Assembly (NCBI GenBank): GCA_041739345.1
Contig: JBGSNZ010000022.1
Span: 124,001-188,000 of the forward strand
Direction: 5' to 3'
Source: DIGJ01 sp041739345
GTDB taxonomy: Bacteria > Bacillota > Clostridia > Lachnospirales > Lachnospiraceae
Length of the DNA stretch: 64,000 bases
This document shows positions 27,391 through 35,368 of the stretch, piece by piece; the first letter of the stretch is position 1; the number at the start of each line of letters is the position of its first letter. Below the pieces are notes generated by a model. It did not search any database. It was not told the origin of the DNA and worked only from the letters and a program-made list of their open reading frames with translations. Both the position numbers and the translations under genes were made by a program.

Positions 27391-28308
27391 GTGGTAACAA
27401 TCAAAGGGAAACAATATATGACAGATTTTGAGGCAAAAAAGACAATTCTTGAGATTGGAAGAAGAATGTATCAAAAAGGCTTTGTTGCTGCAAATGATGG
27501 AAATATAAGTTGTAAGGTTGGACCGGATACGATATGGACTACTTGCACCGGAGTATCCAAAGGCTTTATGACACAAGATATGTTAGTAAAAATGAATACA
27601 AGCGGAAAAGTACTTATGGGTTCCAAAAAACCTTCTTCTGAGGTAAAGATGCATCTTAGAGTATATCAGGAGAATCCGGATGTTATGGCAGTTACCCATG
27701 CACATCCACCAGTTGCAACATCCTTCGCAATCGCAGGGATTAGTTTGGACAAGGCGGTTTTACCAGAAGCGGTTGTACAACTTGGAACAGTACCAATAGC
27801 TAAATATGCAAAACCTGGCAGCCAGGAAGTTCCAGATTCCATTGCACCATTTTGCAAAGATTATAATGGTGTACTTTTAGCAAATCATGGAGCGCTTACC
27901 TGGGGCGGTGATATAATGGAAGCATTTTATCGCTTGGAATCACTGGAATATTATGCAACCATTCTTATGTATACTGGAAATATTTTAGGAAAACAAAATG
28001 AACTCTCCTGTAAACAAGTCGATGACTTGTTGGATATCCGTCAAAAACTTGGTATTTCATCTGGAGGAGCTCCAAGTTGTGCATTAAAAGCGACTAATCA
28101 GCAGGATGTTGTGAATTATGCAGCAAGCAATAGTGCAGATCATACATTAAATGGGGTAACACCATTGGTTCGACCATCCAAAGATGACATTTCTTGTGGA
28201 TGCGGTAGCATAACAGAAAAAAAGCTTGATGTAGAAGCTGCTAACAAATCAAAGGCTGAAATCGTAGATGAAGTTGTAAGAAGAGTAGTAGCACAGTTAA
28301 ATGTTTAG
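27391..28308 (+). CDS. Class II aldolase (fuculose-1-phosphate aldolase-like) with C-terminal encapsulation peptide
   Basis: Zinc-dependent ketose-1-phosphate aldolase, 305 residues from GTG 27391 (a GTG three codons earlier is too close to the ribosome site). The catalytic Glu84 is in SSEVKMHL, and zinc ligands are H103 and H105 in THAHPP and H166 in ANHGALTWG. These enzymes split ketose-1-phosphates to DHAP plus an aldehyde. The catalytic domain ends near residue 215. A roughly 60-residue linker and a final amphipathic helix (about 285-305, EIVDEVVRRVVAQLNV) follow, typical of BMC encapsulation peptides. As first gene of the shell operon it is the inferred signature enzyme, producing acetaldehyde if the substrate is 5-deoxyribulose-1-phosphate. 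Confidence 0.88.
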   Translation: MVTIKGKQYMTDFEAKKTILEIGRRMYQKGFVAANDGNISCKVGPDTIWTTCTGVSKGFMTQDMLVKMNTSGKVLMGSKKPSSEVKMHLRVYQENPDVMAVTHAHPPVATSFAIAGISLDKAVLPEAVVQLGTVPIAKYAKPGSQEVPDSIAPFCKDYNGVLLANHGALTWGGDIMEAFYRLESLEYYATILMYTGNILGKQNELSCKQVDDLLDIRQKLGISSGGAPSCALKATNQQDVVNYAASNSADHTLNGVTPLVRPSKDDISCGCGSITEKKLDVEAANKSKAEIVDEVVRRVVAQLNV

Positions 28309-28335
28309 AACGCAGAAATAAGGAGGAATGGAACG

Positions 28336-29769
28336 TTGGACGCAAGAGACATTGAACTAATTGTAAAACAAGTCCTCTCCAATATTGATTTGAATCAAAT
28401 CAATGCAGGTACATATAAAAATCAAGAGAATATAAGATCATCCAAAGGCGATTATGGTGTGTTTGAGCATGTAGAAGATGCGATTGATGCAGCGTACGAA
28501 GCGCAAAAGAAATATCTAGATCAATGTACCGTTGAAGATAGAAATCGCATAATTGAAGCGATTCGACAAGTTTCAAGAGAACATGCAAAGGAATTTGCAA
28601 AGATGATCGTAGATGAATCCAAAATGGGTCGCTATGAAGACAAAATAGAGAAAAATCTAGTGGTTACCAATAAGACACCTGGTACAGAATGCTTGACTAC
28701 AGATGCAATTTCAACAGATGCAGGACTTATGCTAGAAGAATATGCACCATTTGGTTTGATTGGAGCAATTACACCAGTAACAAACCCAACCGAAACTATA
28801 ATCAATAATACAATAAGTATGATAGCAGGTGGAAACGCAGTTGTTTTTAATGTACATCCATCAGCAAAGAATGTATGTGCACATTGCCTTAGACTTTTAA
28901 ATCGTACCATTTTAGAAAATGGTGGACCAGCAGATTTGATCACCATGGCAAAAGAACCTACAATGGAAACGGTAGAAAAGATTTCAAAGAGTCCAAAGAT
29001 TAGACTTATGGTTGGTACCGGCGGAATGCCAATGGTAAATGCATTGCTTCGTTCCGGAAAGAAAACAATTGGAGCAGGAGCAGGTAATCCTCCAGTAGTT
29101 GTAGATGATACCGCAGATATTACTTTGGCAGCAAAAGAAATTTTTAGAGGAGCTTCCTTTGACAATAATCTTTTATGTCTTGCAGAAAAAGAAGTATTTG
29201 TTATGGACAAAGTAGCTAGCGAACTCATTGAAAAGATGGTAAAAGAAGGAGCATACCTTTTAAGTCCATCCGAATTAGATCGTATCCTAGATCTCGTATT
29301 TATAAAAGATGAAAAGGGATATCATGTTAATAAAAACTGGGTTGGTAAAGATGCTTCAAAGATGTTAACTGAAATTGGAATCAATCGTCCGGAAGTTCGT
29401 TTACTTATTTGCGAGACACCGGCAGATCATCCTTTTGTATTAGTTGAACAGCTTATGCCAGTATTACCAATCGTAAGATGTCATACCTTTGAAGAAGCAG
29501 TAGAAGGAGCATATCGCGCAGAATCCGGAAATCGTCATACCGCATCGATGTTCTCAAAAAATGTAGACAACATGACTCGATTTGCTAGAAAAATTGAAAC
29601 AACCATTTTTGTTAAGAATGGAGCTACACTTAAGGGCGTTGGAATCGGTGGTAATGGGTTTACTACCATGACGATTGCAGGACCAACGGGAGAAGGCATA
29701 ACATGTGCTAGATCCTTTACTAGACGAAGAAGATGTATGTTAGCAGATGGTGGATTTCGTATTATTTAA
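28336..29769 (+). CDS. CoA-acylating aldehyde dehydrogenase (PduP/EutE-like)
   Basis: BMC-core aldehyde dehydrogenase of 477 residues that converts aldehyde, NAD+ and CoA to acyl-CoA. The N-terminal amphipathic helix (residues 1-20, DIELIVKQVLSNI) followed by a linker is a PduP-style encapsulation peptide. The catalytic Cys281 sits in ASFDNNLLCLAEKE, and the cofactor region PFGLIGAITPVTNP is intact. Translation starts at a TTG with AAGGAGG ahead. It takes the aldehyde made by the upstream aldolase, and its acyl-CoA product goes to PduL. The NADH it forms can be recycled by the alcohol dehydrogenase at 36126. Confidence 0.92.
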   Translation: MDARDIELIVKQVLSNIDLNQINAGTYKNQENIRSSKGDYGVFEHVEDAIDAAYEAQKKYLDQCTVEDRNRIIEAIRQVSREHAKEFAKMIVDESKMGRYEDKIEKNLVVTNKTPGTECLTTDAISTDAGLMLEEYAPFGLIGAITPVTNPTETIINNTISMIAGGNAVVFNVHPSAKNVCAHCLRLLNRTILENGGPADLITMAKEPTMETVEKISKSPKIRLMVGTGGMPMVNALLRSGKKTIGAGAGNPPVVVDDTADITLAAKEIFRGASFDNNLLCLAEKEVFVMDKVASELIEKMVKEGAYLLSPSELDRILDLVFIKDEKGYHVNKNWVGKDASKMLTEIGINRPEVRLLICETPADHPFVLVEQLMPVLPIVRCHTFEEAVEGAYRAESGNRHTASMFSKNVDNMTRFARKIETTIFVKNGATLKGVGIGGNGFTTMTIAGPTGEGITCARSFTRRRRCMLADGGFRII

Positions 29770-29787
29770 AGATAAGGTGGTGTCGAA

Positions 29788-30096
29788 TTGGCAATAGGAT
29801 TTTTAGAATGTGCTGGATATGGCGCTTTGTTATATGCAATGGATAAAGCTTGTAAAGCAACGGACATTAAAATACTTGGCATTGATACCATTAATCCAAA
29901 GGATACCAGTGCATTTATACCATTAACGGCACAAGTAAAATTTGAAGGAACTGTCTCACAGGTAAAAATAGCAGTTGAAGTAGCAAGAGAGGCAGCACTC
30001 AAATTAAATCAGGAACATGAAGTAGTAACTGCTGTAATTGAACGTCCATATGACGGCACGCAGGAACTTGCAAAAATAACGAAAGTCAAATTTTAG
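29788..30096 (+). CDS. BMC-H shell protein (divergent)
   Basis: Single BMC-domain protein of 102 residues forming hexameric shell tiles. It opens with IGFLECAGYGALLYAMDKAC, matching strand 1/helix 1 of the fold, and ends with a charged tail (TQELAKITKVKF). It is the most divergent of the four BMC-H proteins here and its pore loop (IDTINPKDTSAFIPL) does not have the usual GSG. Translation probably begins at TTG after AAGGTGGTG. Confidence 0.85.
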   Translation: MAIGFLECAGYGALLYAMDKACKATDIKILGIDTINPKDTSAFIPLTAQVKFEGTVSQVKIAVEVAREAALKLNQEHEVVTAVIERPYDGTQELAKITKVKF

Positions 30097-30108
30097 GAGG
30101 AAAAAATT

Positions 30109-30381
30109 ATGTCAGCAATAGGAATGATTGAAACAAGAGGATTAACAGCTTCTATCGAAGCAGCAGATGCTATGCTTAAAGCAGCAGATGTAGAATTAGT
30201 AGGAACAGAGAAAATCGGTTCAGGTTTAGTAACCGTTATCATTAAAGGTGAAGTAGGAGCAGTTAAAGCAGCTACAGAATCTGGACAAGAAGCAGCTTCT
30301 AGACTTGGAGAATTAGTAGCAGTACATGTAATTCCAAGACCACACGCAGACGTAGCAAAGATTCTTCCTGCTATCAAATAA
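30109..30381 (+). CDS. BMC-H shell protein (PduA/EutM-like)
   Basis: Canonical 90-residue BMC-H hexamer subunit. It has GMIETRGLTASIEAADAML, the pore motif KIGSGLVTV and the C-terminal VHVIPRPHADV. It is nearly the same as the product of the gene at 30749 apart from that protein's N-terminal extension. AGGAGG precedes the ATG. It is likely the main facet protein of the shell. Confidence 0.93.
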   Translation: MSAIGMIETRGLTASIEAADAMLKAADVELVGTEKIGSGLVTVIIKGEVGAVKAATESGQEAASRLGELVAVHVIPRPHADVAKILPAIK

Positions 30382-30394
30382 TAGATAGGTAGTG

Positions 30395-30724
30395 ATGACT
30401 GTGAATTTAGATGCAATCGGAGTTGTAGAAGTAAACTATTATTCCAATGCCGTTGTTGTTATGGATGAGATGCTAAAGGCTTCTAATGTAGAAGTTGTAA
30501 GCTGCCATAAGAAATTGGGCGGACGTATGGTACATACGGTAGTATGCGGAAAAACATCATCGGTAAATGCTGCAATTGATGCCGCAAAAAAATCAGAAAG
30601 TAAAGTGGGCGAGGGTAACGTTAAAGTAGCGATTACTATCAGCAATCCACATCCAGAAGTTGTAAAATTAATGAATCTTTTAGAAGATAAATTGGAACAA
30701 ATAGAAGCTTCCAATGAAAATTAG
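30395..30724 (+). CDS. BMC-H shell protein with C-terminal extension
   Basis: BMC-domain protein of 109 residues. The core (DAIGVVEVNYYSNAVVVMDEML) is divergent and the pore loop reads HKKLGGRMVHTVV in place of KIGSG, so its pore differs in charge and size. About 20 residues of acidic helix (LLEDKLEQIEASNEN) extend the C-terminus. The start is ambiguous among GTG 30392, ATG 30395 and GTG 30401. I use the ATG. Confidence 0.85.
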   Translation: MTVNLDAIGVVEVNYYSNAVVVMDEMLKASNVEVVSCHKKLGGRMVHTVVCGKTSSVNAAIDAAKKSESKVGEGNVKVAITISNPHPEVVKLMNLLEDKLEQIEASNEN

Positions 30725-30748
30725 AAGTGATACGAAAGGAGAAGCATG

Positions 30749-31078
30749 ATGGCAGAGACAAAAGTAACAGAAACAAAAGCGTCAGTAGTAAAGACGGGAA
30801 AAAGTTTAAGTGCTTTAGGAATGATTGAAACAAGAGGACTTGTTGCAGCGATTGAAGCGGCAGATGCAATGCTCAAAGCAGCAGATGTTGAATTGATTGG
30901 AACCGAAAAAATTGGATCAGGACTTGTAACTGTTATGATACAAGGAGAAGTAGGAGCTGTTAAAGCAGCAGTAGAATCAGGAGAAGAAGCAGCATCCAGA
31001 CTTGGTGAATTAGTAGCAGTACATGTAATCCCAAGAGCTCATAGTGATGTTAGTTCCGTTCTTCCTTACTTAAAATAA
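30749..31078 (+). CDS. BMC-H shell protein with N-terminal extension
   Basis: Canonical BMC-H core (GMIETRGLVAAIEAADAML, KIGSGLVTVM, VHVIPRAHSDV) preceded by about 20 extra residues rich in Lys, Thr and Glu (AETKVTETKASVVKTGKSL). 109 residues in total. The extension could lie on one face of the tile and contact cargo. Two adjacent ATGs (30746, 30749) follow AAAGGAG; the second has better spacing. The high similarity to the 30109 product suggests duplication. Confidence 0.9.
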   Translation: MAETKVTETKASVVKTGKSLSALGMIETRGLVAAIEAADAMLKAADVELIGTEKIGSGLVTVMIQGEVGAVKAAVESGEEAASRLGELVAVHVIPRAHSDVSSVLPYLK

Positions 31079-31092
31079 TGGAGTAATGCGAA

Positions 31093-31737
31093 ATGAATAA
31101 TAAAGAAAAAGTGGTAGAGCATGTGGCAGGTTTGGTAGTGGATATGGCAAGTGAACTTGAGAAAAATCCATACGGAGTGCCGGTTGGTATATCCGCTCGC
31201 CATATTCATCTGACTAGCGAGGCTGTTTCGATTCTTTTTGGAAAAGGGCACTCCCTCACCTTTTTCAAAAAGCTAAGCCAGCCAGGACAGTATGCAGCAG
31301 CAGAGCAAGTACAGGTAATCGGACCTTCTGGAAGTATTTCAAAGATGCGCATCCTAGGTCCAGAGCGTTCTGCCTGTCAGGTCGAAATTGCATACTCCGA
31401 TGGTAGAACTCTTGGAGTCGTTCCTTCGGTTCGCGCTTCAGGTGACATAAATGGAACTCCCGGTATACGTCTTGTAGGACCAGCAGGTGAAATAACATTG
31501 GAGGCAGGAGTCATTGTAGCGGAACGACATGTTCATATGAGCCCGTCAGATGCACAGTGGTTTGGTGTAACCAATGGACAGCAAGTTAAAATGGTAGTTA
31601 CTGGACCGAAAGCTGGTGTAATGGAAAAGGTTACGGTACGTGTTGATAAGTCCTATCGATTGGATTTTCATATCGATACCGATGATGCAAATGCCTTTTT
31701 GCTTGGTCAGGGAGAAAAAGTGCGTTTAGTTAAATAG
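31093..31737 (+). CDS. pduL: BMC phosphate acyltransferase PduL
   Basis: PduL-type phosphotransacylase of 214 residues that converts acyl-CoA and phosphate to acyl-phosphate and CoA. The two related beta-barrel halves carry metal-binding motifs ISARHIHLT (about 38-46) and AERHVHMSP (about 145-153). The first roughly 25 residues (KVVEHVAGLVVDMASELEK) form an amphipathic helix, the usual encapsulation peptide of BMC PduL. It recycles CoA inside the shell for the aldehyde dehydrogenase. Acetate kinase is not encoded in the window. Confidence 0.93.
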   Translation: MNNKEKVVEHVAGLVVDMASELEKNPYGVPVGISARHIHLTSEAVSILFGKGHSLTFFKKLSQPGQYAAAEQVQVIGPSGSISKMRILGPERSACQVEIAYSDGRTLGVVPSVRASGDINGTPGIRLVGPAGEITLEAGVIVAERHVHMSPSDAQWFGVTNGQQVKMVVTGPKAGVMEKVTVRVDKSYRLDFHIDTDDANAFLLGQGEKVRLVK

Positions 31738-31765
31738 GCGTATTTGTAGCAAAGGAGAATGTTTT

Positions 31766-32020
31766 ATGATACTAGGAACAGTAAAAGGTAATATCGTTTC
31801 TACCAGGAAATGTAGTAATCTGGTTGGATTCAAACTATTGTTGATTGAACCTTTTTATGGTAATAAATCGGAAATATTTGTTGCTGCGGATACACTCGGT
31901 GCAGGCATCGGTGAATTGGTTCTTGTGACAACGGATAACACAACACAGTATGCAATTGACCGAGAGGCTCCAGTTGATGCTTTTGTAGTAGGAATTGTAG
32001 ATGCACCGCCACAATGTTAG
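31766..32020 (+). CDS. eutN: BMC-P vertex protein (EutN/CcmL family)
   Basis: Pentameric vertex protein of 84 residues. EutN/CcmL features are the start LGTVKGNIVSTRKCSNLVGFKLLLI, here split as GTVKGNIVSTRK and LVGFKLLLIEP, then VAADTLGAGIGELVLVTT and the end DAFVVGIVD. It closes the shell corners. AAAGGAG precedes the ATG. It is the last shell gene before an intercistronic hairpin. Confidence 0.92.
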   Translation: MILGTVKGNIVSTRKCSNLVGFKLLLIEPFYGNKSEIFVAADTLGAGIGELVLVTTDNTTQYAIDREAPVDAFVVGIVDAPPQC

Positions 32021-32033
32021 AAAAGAAATAGGT

Positions 32034-32080
32034 AATGACCGCATCTATATTGCTAAGATCAATTTGATGCGGTCATTTTT
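32034..32080 (+). terminator. Intercistronic hairpin, partial terminator
   Basis: AATGACCGCATC (32034-32045) pairs with GATGCGGTCATT, followed by TTTT, around a 20-base loop. It separates the shell genes from the accessory genes and could reduce read-through or stabilise the upstream mRNA 3' end. The genes downstream have no other evident promoter. Confidence 0.7.
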
Positions 32081-32097
32081 GGCATAGGAGGTATAAT

Positions 32098-33204
32098 GTG
32101 GAGACTTTAAAGGTATTAGCGGTAGCTGATCCAGCAGTAATGGCATACGTTGACCAAAAACTAATGGATAAGTTTCCGATTGCGGTAAAAATGGACATAT
32201 TACCATGGTCTGAGTATTATAGCACCATGATGCAAGTGTTTGAAGGAAAAGCTTATTATGACATCATTATGGTTGCTGGCCATTTATGGAAACGAGATTT
32301 TGTAGAAAAAGGATATCTTACTCCAATTACCTATGAGGAAGAGGATATTTTACCAGTTATTGCAAAAGAAATGAAGTTTAAAGGAAAACAATATCTGTCA
32401 CCCTCTTTTTGCGATGGACATATCATCGTATATCGTAAAAGTGTGATAAAAGAGGTGTTGGGAAAAGAATTTGGTGAGACTGTTACACCACAAGAATATT
32501 ATGAAGCAGCCAAAAAATTATCAGATGCAGGATATTTTATTGCTATGAAGGCAGATGAATCTGAGATTTTTACGGATGCATTACCATTTCTTCGCATGGA
32601 AGGCATTGATGTTTATGATACAACAACTGAGTTGATACAGTGCGACAAAGAAGAAATAGTAAATGGATTAGAAAAATATGTAGGCTTGAAGAAGTTTGCA
32701 TTTAATGATACAGATACCTATGGCAATGAAGAAGTTGCTAAAAAGCTTCAGTCGAAAGAAGCTGCCATGGGTGTTACCTGGAGTGGACAAATGGGTTCGG
32801 TTATGAGTGATGATTGTATTGAGAAAGAAGACTTAGGATTTGCAACTTTTTCCACTGCATGGAATGTGACATGGTCTTTTGCGATAAGCAGTGCCTCAAA
32901 AAACATTGCGTTAGCAGAAGAATTGCTTCAGTTTTTACGTTCCAAAGAAATCGACCAAAAGGCAGGCAGTGTGAGTGGAGCACCAGTTCGAAAAGAAAGC
33001 TATTTATCTTTTATGGAGGTATATCCATGGTATCGCTGCCAATTAGCAATGTTTGAAAACGCAAAATTGCTTCCTGATCTTTTAAGGGCAGGAGATAAAA
33101 ATGGTATTCTATATCATCAGATTGCACTTGTCTTAGCCGGAAAAAAGTCACCAAATGAGGCAATGTTAGATGCAAAGCGTGAGATTATGAAACTGGAGGG
33201 CTAA
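32098..33204 (+). CDS. Extracellular solute-binding family 1-like protein without signal peptide
   Basis: Protein of 368 residues with the two-lobe fold of family 1 solute-binding proteins (KVLAVADPAVMAYVDQKLMD at the N-terminus, then PWSEYYSTMMQVFEGKAYYD and GVTWSGQMGSV). There is no signal peptide or lipobox. The mature-like sequence begins directly after AGGAGG and a GTG start, and the overlapping ATG frame closes after four codons. The product should be cytoplasmic, which is unusual for the fold. It is encoded within the BMC operon one base before the flavoprotein gene, so it may act as an intracellular sugar sensor or carrier. This is inference. Confidence 0.75.
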   Translation: METLKVLAVADPAVMAYVDQKLMDKFPIAVKMDILPWSEYYSTMMQVFEGKAYYDIIMVAGHLWKRDFVEKGYLTPITYEEEDILPVIAKEMKFKGKQYLSPSFCDGHIIVYRKSVIKEVLGKEFGETVTPQEYYEAAKKLSDAGYFIAMKADESEIFTDALPFLRMEGIDVYDTTTELIQCDKEEIVNGLEKYVGLKKFAFNDTDTYGNEEVAKKLQSKEAAMGVTWSGQMGSVMSDDCIEKEDLGFATFSTAWNVTWSFAISSASKNIALAEELLQFLRSKEIDQKAGSVSGAPVRKESYLSFMEVYPWYRCQLAMFENAKLLPDLLRAGDKNGILYHQIALVLAGKKSPNEAMLDAKREIMKLEG

Positions 33205-33205
33205 G

Positions 33206-34537
33206 ATGAAAGTAATAGTAATTGGCGGCGTAGCAGCCGGAATGTCTTGTGCTTCGAAGGTGATTCGAAGTGATAAAACAGCAGAAGTTGTAGTTTATGA
33301 AAAAGGTGGATTCTTATCTTATGGAGCTTGTGGACTTCCCTATTATGTAGGTAATTTCAATGATGATTACCGAAGAATGATTGCAAGAACAAAGGAAGCG
33401 TTTGAGGAGTCAGGAATCAAGTGCCACCTTTATTATGAAGTGACACATGTTGATGTACAAAGGAAAGAGGTAACCGTACATGATATAAAAGGTAACCGAG
33501 ATTTTGTGGATCACTATGATAAACTTATGATTGCTACGGGAGCAAAGGCTGTTATGCCTCCTTTTGAAGGTAGTTATCTTTTAGGGGTGCATTCTTTAAA
33601 AACACTGGAGGAAGGTATTTTCTTAAGAGAATATGCGAAATCTGAAAATATTAAGAATGTAACAATTGTAGGCGGTGGATATATTGGTATTGAATGTGCA
33701 GAAGCTTTCTTGCATCTAGGTAAAAAAGTAAGAGTAATAGAAGCAGCGGACCGAATACTCACCCCGTTTGATACGGAAATGGCTGAGCTTGCAAGATTAG
33801 AGTTAGAAGGAAAAGGAATCGAATTACACCTTTTGGAAAAGGTGAAACGTTTTCATGGGCAGGTAGCAATCGAAAAGATTGAGACAGACAAGGGTATCTA
33901 TGATACTGATCTTGTCATTGTTGCAGTTGGCGTTAGACCAGCAACTGAATTTTTAGAAGATACCGGCATCAAGCGAGCAAAAAATGGAGCAATTATTGTA
34001 AATCGTAAATTGGAGACTTCCATAAAAGATGTTTATGCAGCGGGAGATTGTATCCTGGTATACAATGAATGCTTAAAAGAAGATTCCTACTTAGCACTTG
34101 GTACTACGGCAAATAAATGTGGTCGTATTGCTGGTGCAAATATAGCTGGAGACCATCAAGAATTTATTGGAGCTTTAGGCTCTGCAGCAATTAAAGTATG
34201 TGATTTGGAATTGGGAAGAACGGGAATGGGCGAGATGGATGCAAAGAATAAGGGAATTGCCTACAAGACGGTTATTGTAAGGGCAAACGATCATCCAGCT
34301 TATTATCCAGATCCAACTCCGATTTCGATTAAATTAATATATGAAGAAAAGACTAGAAAACTTCTAGGAGCACAAACTTGTGGATTTAAAGGCGCTGTAC
34401 TTCGTGTCGATGTTTTTGCAGTAGCAATCCATTCTGGTATGACCTGTGATGAACTTGGGATGACAGATCTAATCTATGCACCTCCATTTGCAGGTGTGTG
34501 GGATGCGATTCAGATTGCATGTAATGCGGCGAAGTAG
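33206..34537 (+). CDS. CoA-disulfide reductase / NADH oxidase-like flavoprotein
   Basis: Pyridine nucleotide-disulfide oxidoreductase of 443 residues. FAD site VIVIGGVAAGMSCASK, single redox Cys42 in SYGACGLPYYVG as in CoA-disulfide reductases and Nox, NAD site TIVGGGYIGIECAEA, second FAD motif DVYAAGDC, and C-terminal dimerisation domain. It may keep CoA reduced, or oxidise excess NADH. It overlaps the neighbouring gene spacing by one base, indicating coupling. A related but longer enzyme is encoded at 45328. Confidence 0.88.
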   Translation: MKVIVIGGVAAGMSCASKVIRSDKTAEVVVYEKGGFLSYGACGLPYYVGNFNDDYRRMIARTKEAFEESGIKCHLYYEVTHVDVQRKEVTVHDIKGNRDFVDHYDKLMIATGAKAVMPPFEGSYLLGVHSLKTLEEGIFLREYAKSENIKNVTIVGGGYIGIECAEAFLHLGKKVRVIEAADRILTPFDTEMAELARLELEGKGIELHLLEKVKRFHGQVAIEKIETDKGIYDTDLVIVAVGVRPATEFLEDTGIKRAKNGAIIVNRKLETSIKDVYAAGDCILVYNECLKEDSYLALGTTANKCGRIAGANIAGDHQEFIGALGSAAIKVCDLELGRTGMGEMDAKNKGIAYKTVIVRANDHPAYYPDPTPISIKLIYEEKTRKLLGAQTCGFKGAVLRVDVFAVAIHSGMTCDELGMTDLIYAPPFAGVWDAIQIACNAAK

Positions 34538-34548
34538 ATAGGAGAGAT

Positions 34549-35361
34549 ATGAGCAAATTAGTTACGTTATCACAAGCAGCCAGTCTGATTCATGATGGGG
34601 ATATGGTTGCAATTGGCGGAAATGTATTACATAGAGCACCGATGGCTTTGGTGCGAGAAATCGTTCGTAAAGGAAAAAGAAATTTACGTATTGTGAAAAC
34701 GGCGGGCGCGATGGATGTTGATGTCTTATGTATGGGAGATTGCGCCTATAGTGTAGATGCTGGATTTATCAGTTATGAAACAGAATATTCTTTAGCTTCT
34801 CACTATCGTAAGGCAGTACAATCTGGTCAAGTAGTTGGAAATGAGCATGCATGCTATACGGTAATATCCGCTTTGCGAGCTGGCAGTGCGGGAATTCCGT
34901 TTATGCCGGTAAAAGGTCTAATGGTGAGTGATTTAATTGATGCAAATGATTATTTTACAAAAATTAAAGACCCATTTTCAGATGATATGGTTACCGTAGT
35001 AAAAGCACTTCGACCAGATTATGCAATAATTCATGTACATGAGGCAGATGCAAACGGCAATGCTTATATAGAGGGACCTTTATTTGATGATATTGTAATG
35101 AGTCGTGCATCCAAACGTGTGATTATTACCGCAGAAAAAATTGTTCCGGATAATAAATTCGCGTTTTCACAAAATAAAGCACAGATTCCGCATTTTATGG
35201 TAGAGGCAGTTGTTAAAGTAGAAAGAGGTGCACTTCCTTGTTCTTGCCTTCCAAATTATGATATAGACCGAAAGCACTTAGATTATTTTAAGAGCTGTGA
35301 GACAAAAACAGATCTTTTGGCTTATTTAGAAAGCTGTGAAAAGACAGATGATAGGAGATGA
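34549..35361 (+). CDS. CoA-transferase family protein, alpha subunit (GctA-like)
   Basis: Alpha-type subunit of a family I CoA-transferase, 270 residues. It contains LIHDGDMVAIGGNVLHRAPM near the N-terminus, GIPFMPVKGLMVSDL in the middle and YIEGPLFDDIVMSRASKRVI towards the end, most like glutaconate CoA-transferase subunit A. The beta-type subunit follows 8 bases later. Possible roles are acyl-CoA exchange with the product of the aldehyde dehydrogenase, or hydrolysis of an unusual acyl-CoA. No substrate is evident from sequence. Confidence 0.8.
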   Translation: MSKLVTLSQAASLIHDGDMVAIGGNVLHRAPMALVREIVRKGKRNLRIVKTAGAMDVDVLCMGDCAYSVDAGFISYETEYSLASHYRKAVQSGQVVGNEHACYTVISALRAGSAGIPFMPVKGLMVSDLIDANDYFTKIKDPFSDDMVTVVKALRPDYAIIHVHEADANGNAYIEGPLFDDIVMSRASKRVIITAEKIVPDNKFAFSQNKAQIPHFMVEAVVKVERGALPCSCLPNYDIDRKHLDYFKSCETKTDLLAYLESCEKTDDRR

Positions 35362-35368
35362 GAATAGA

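Noticed and set aside
27391..32020. Fucose/rhamnose or propanediol-type BMC
   Set aside because: No isomerase or kinase for fucose/rhamnose, no diol dehydratase and no glycyl-radical enzyme with its activase is present in the locus, although the aldolase family is shared.
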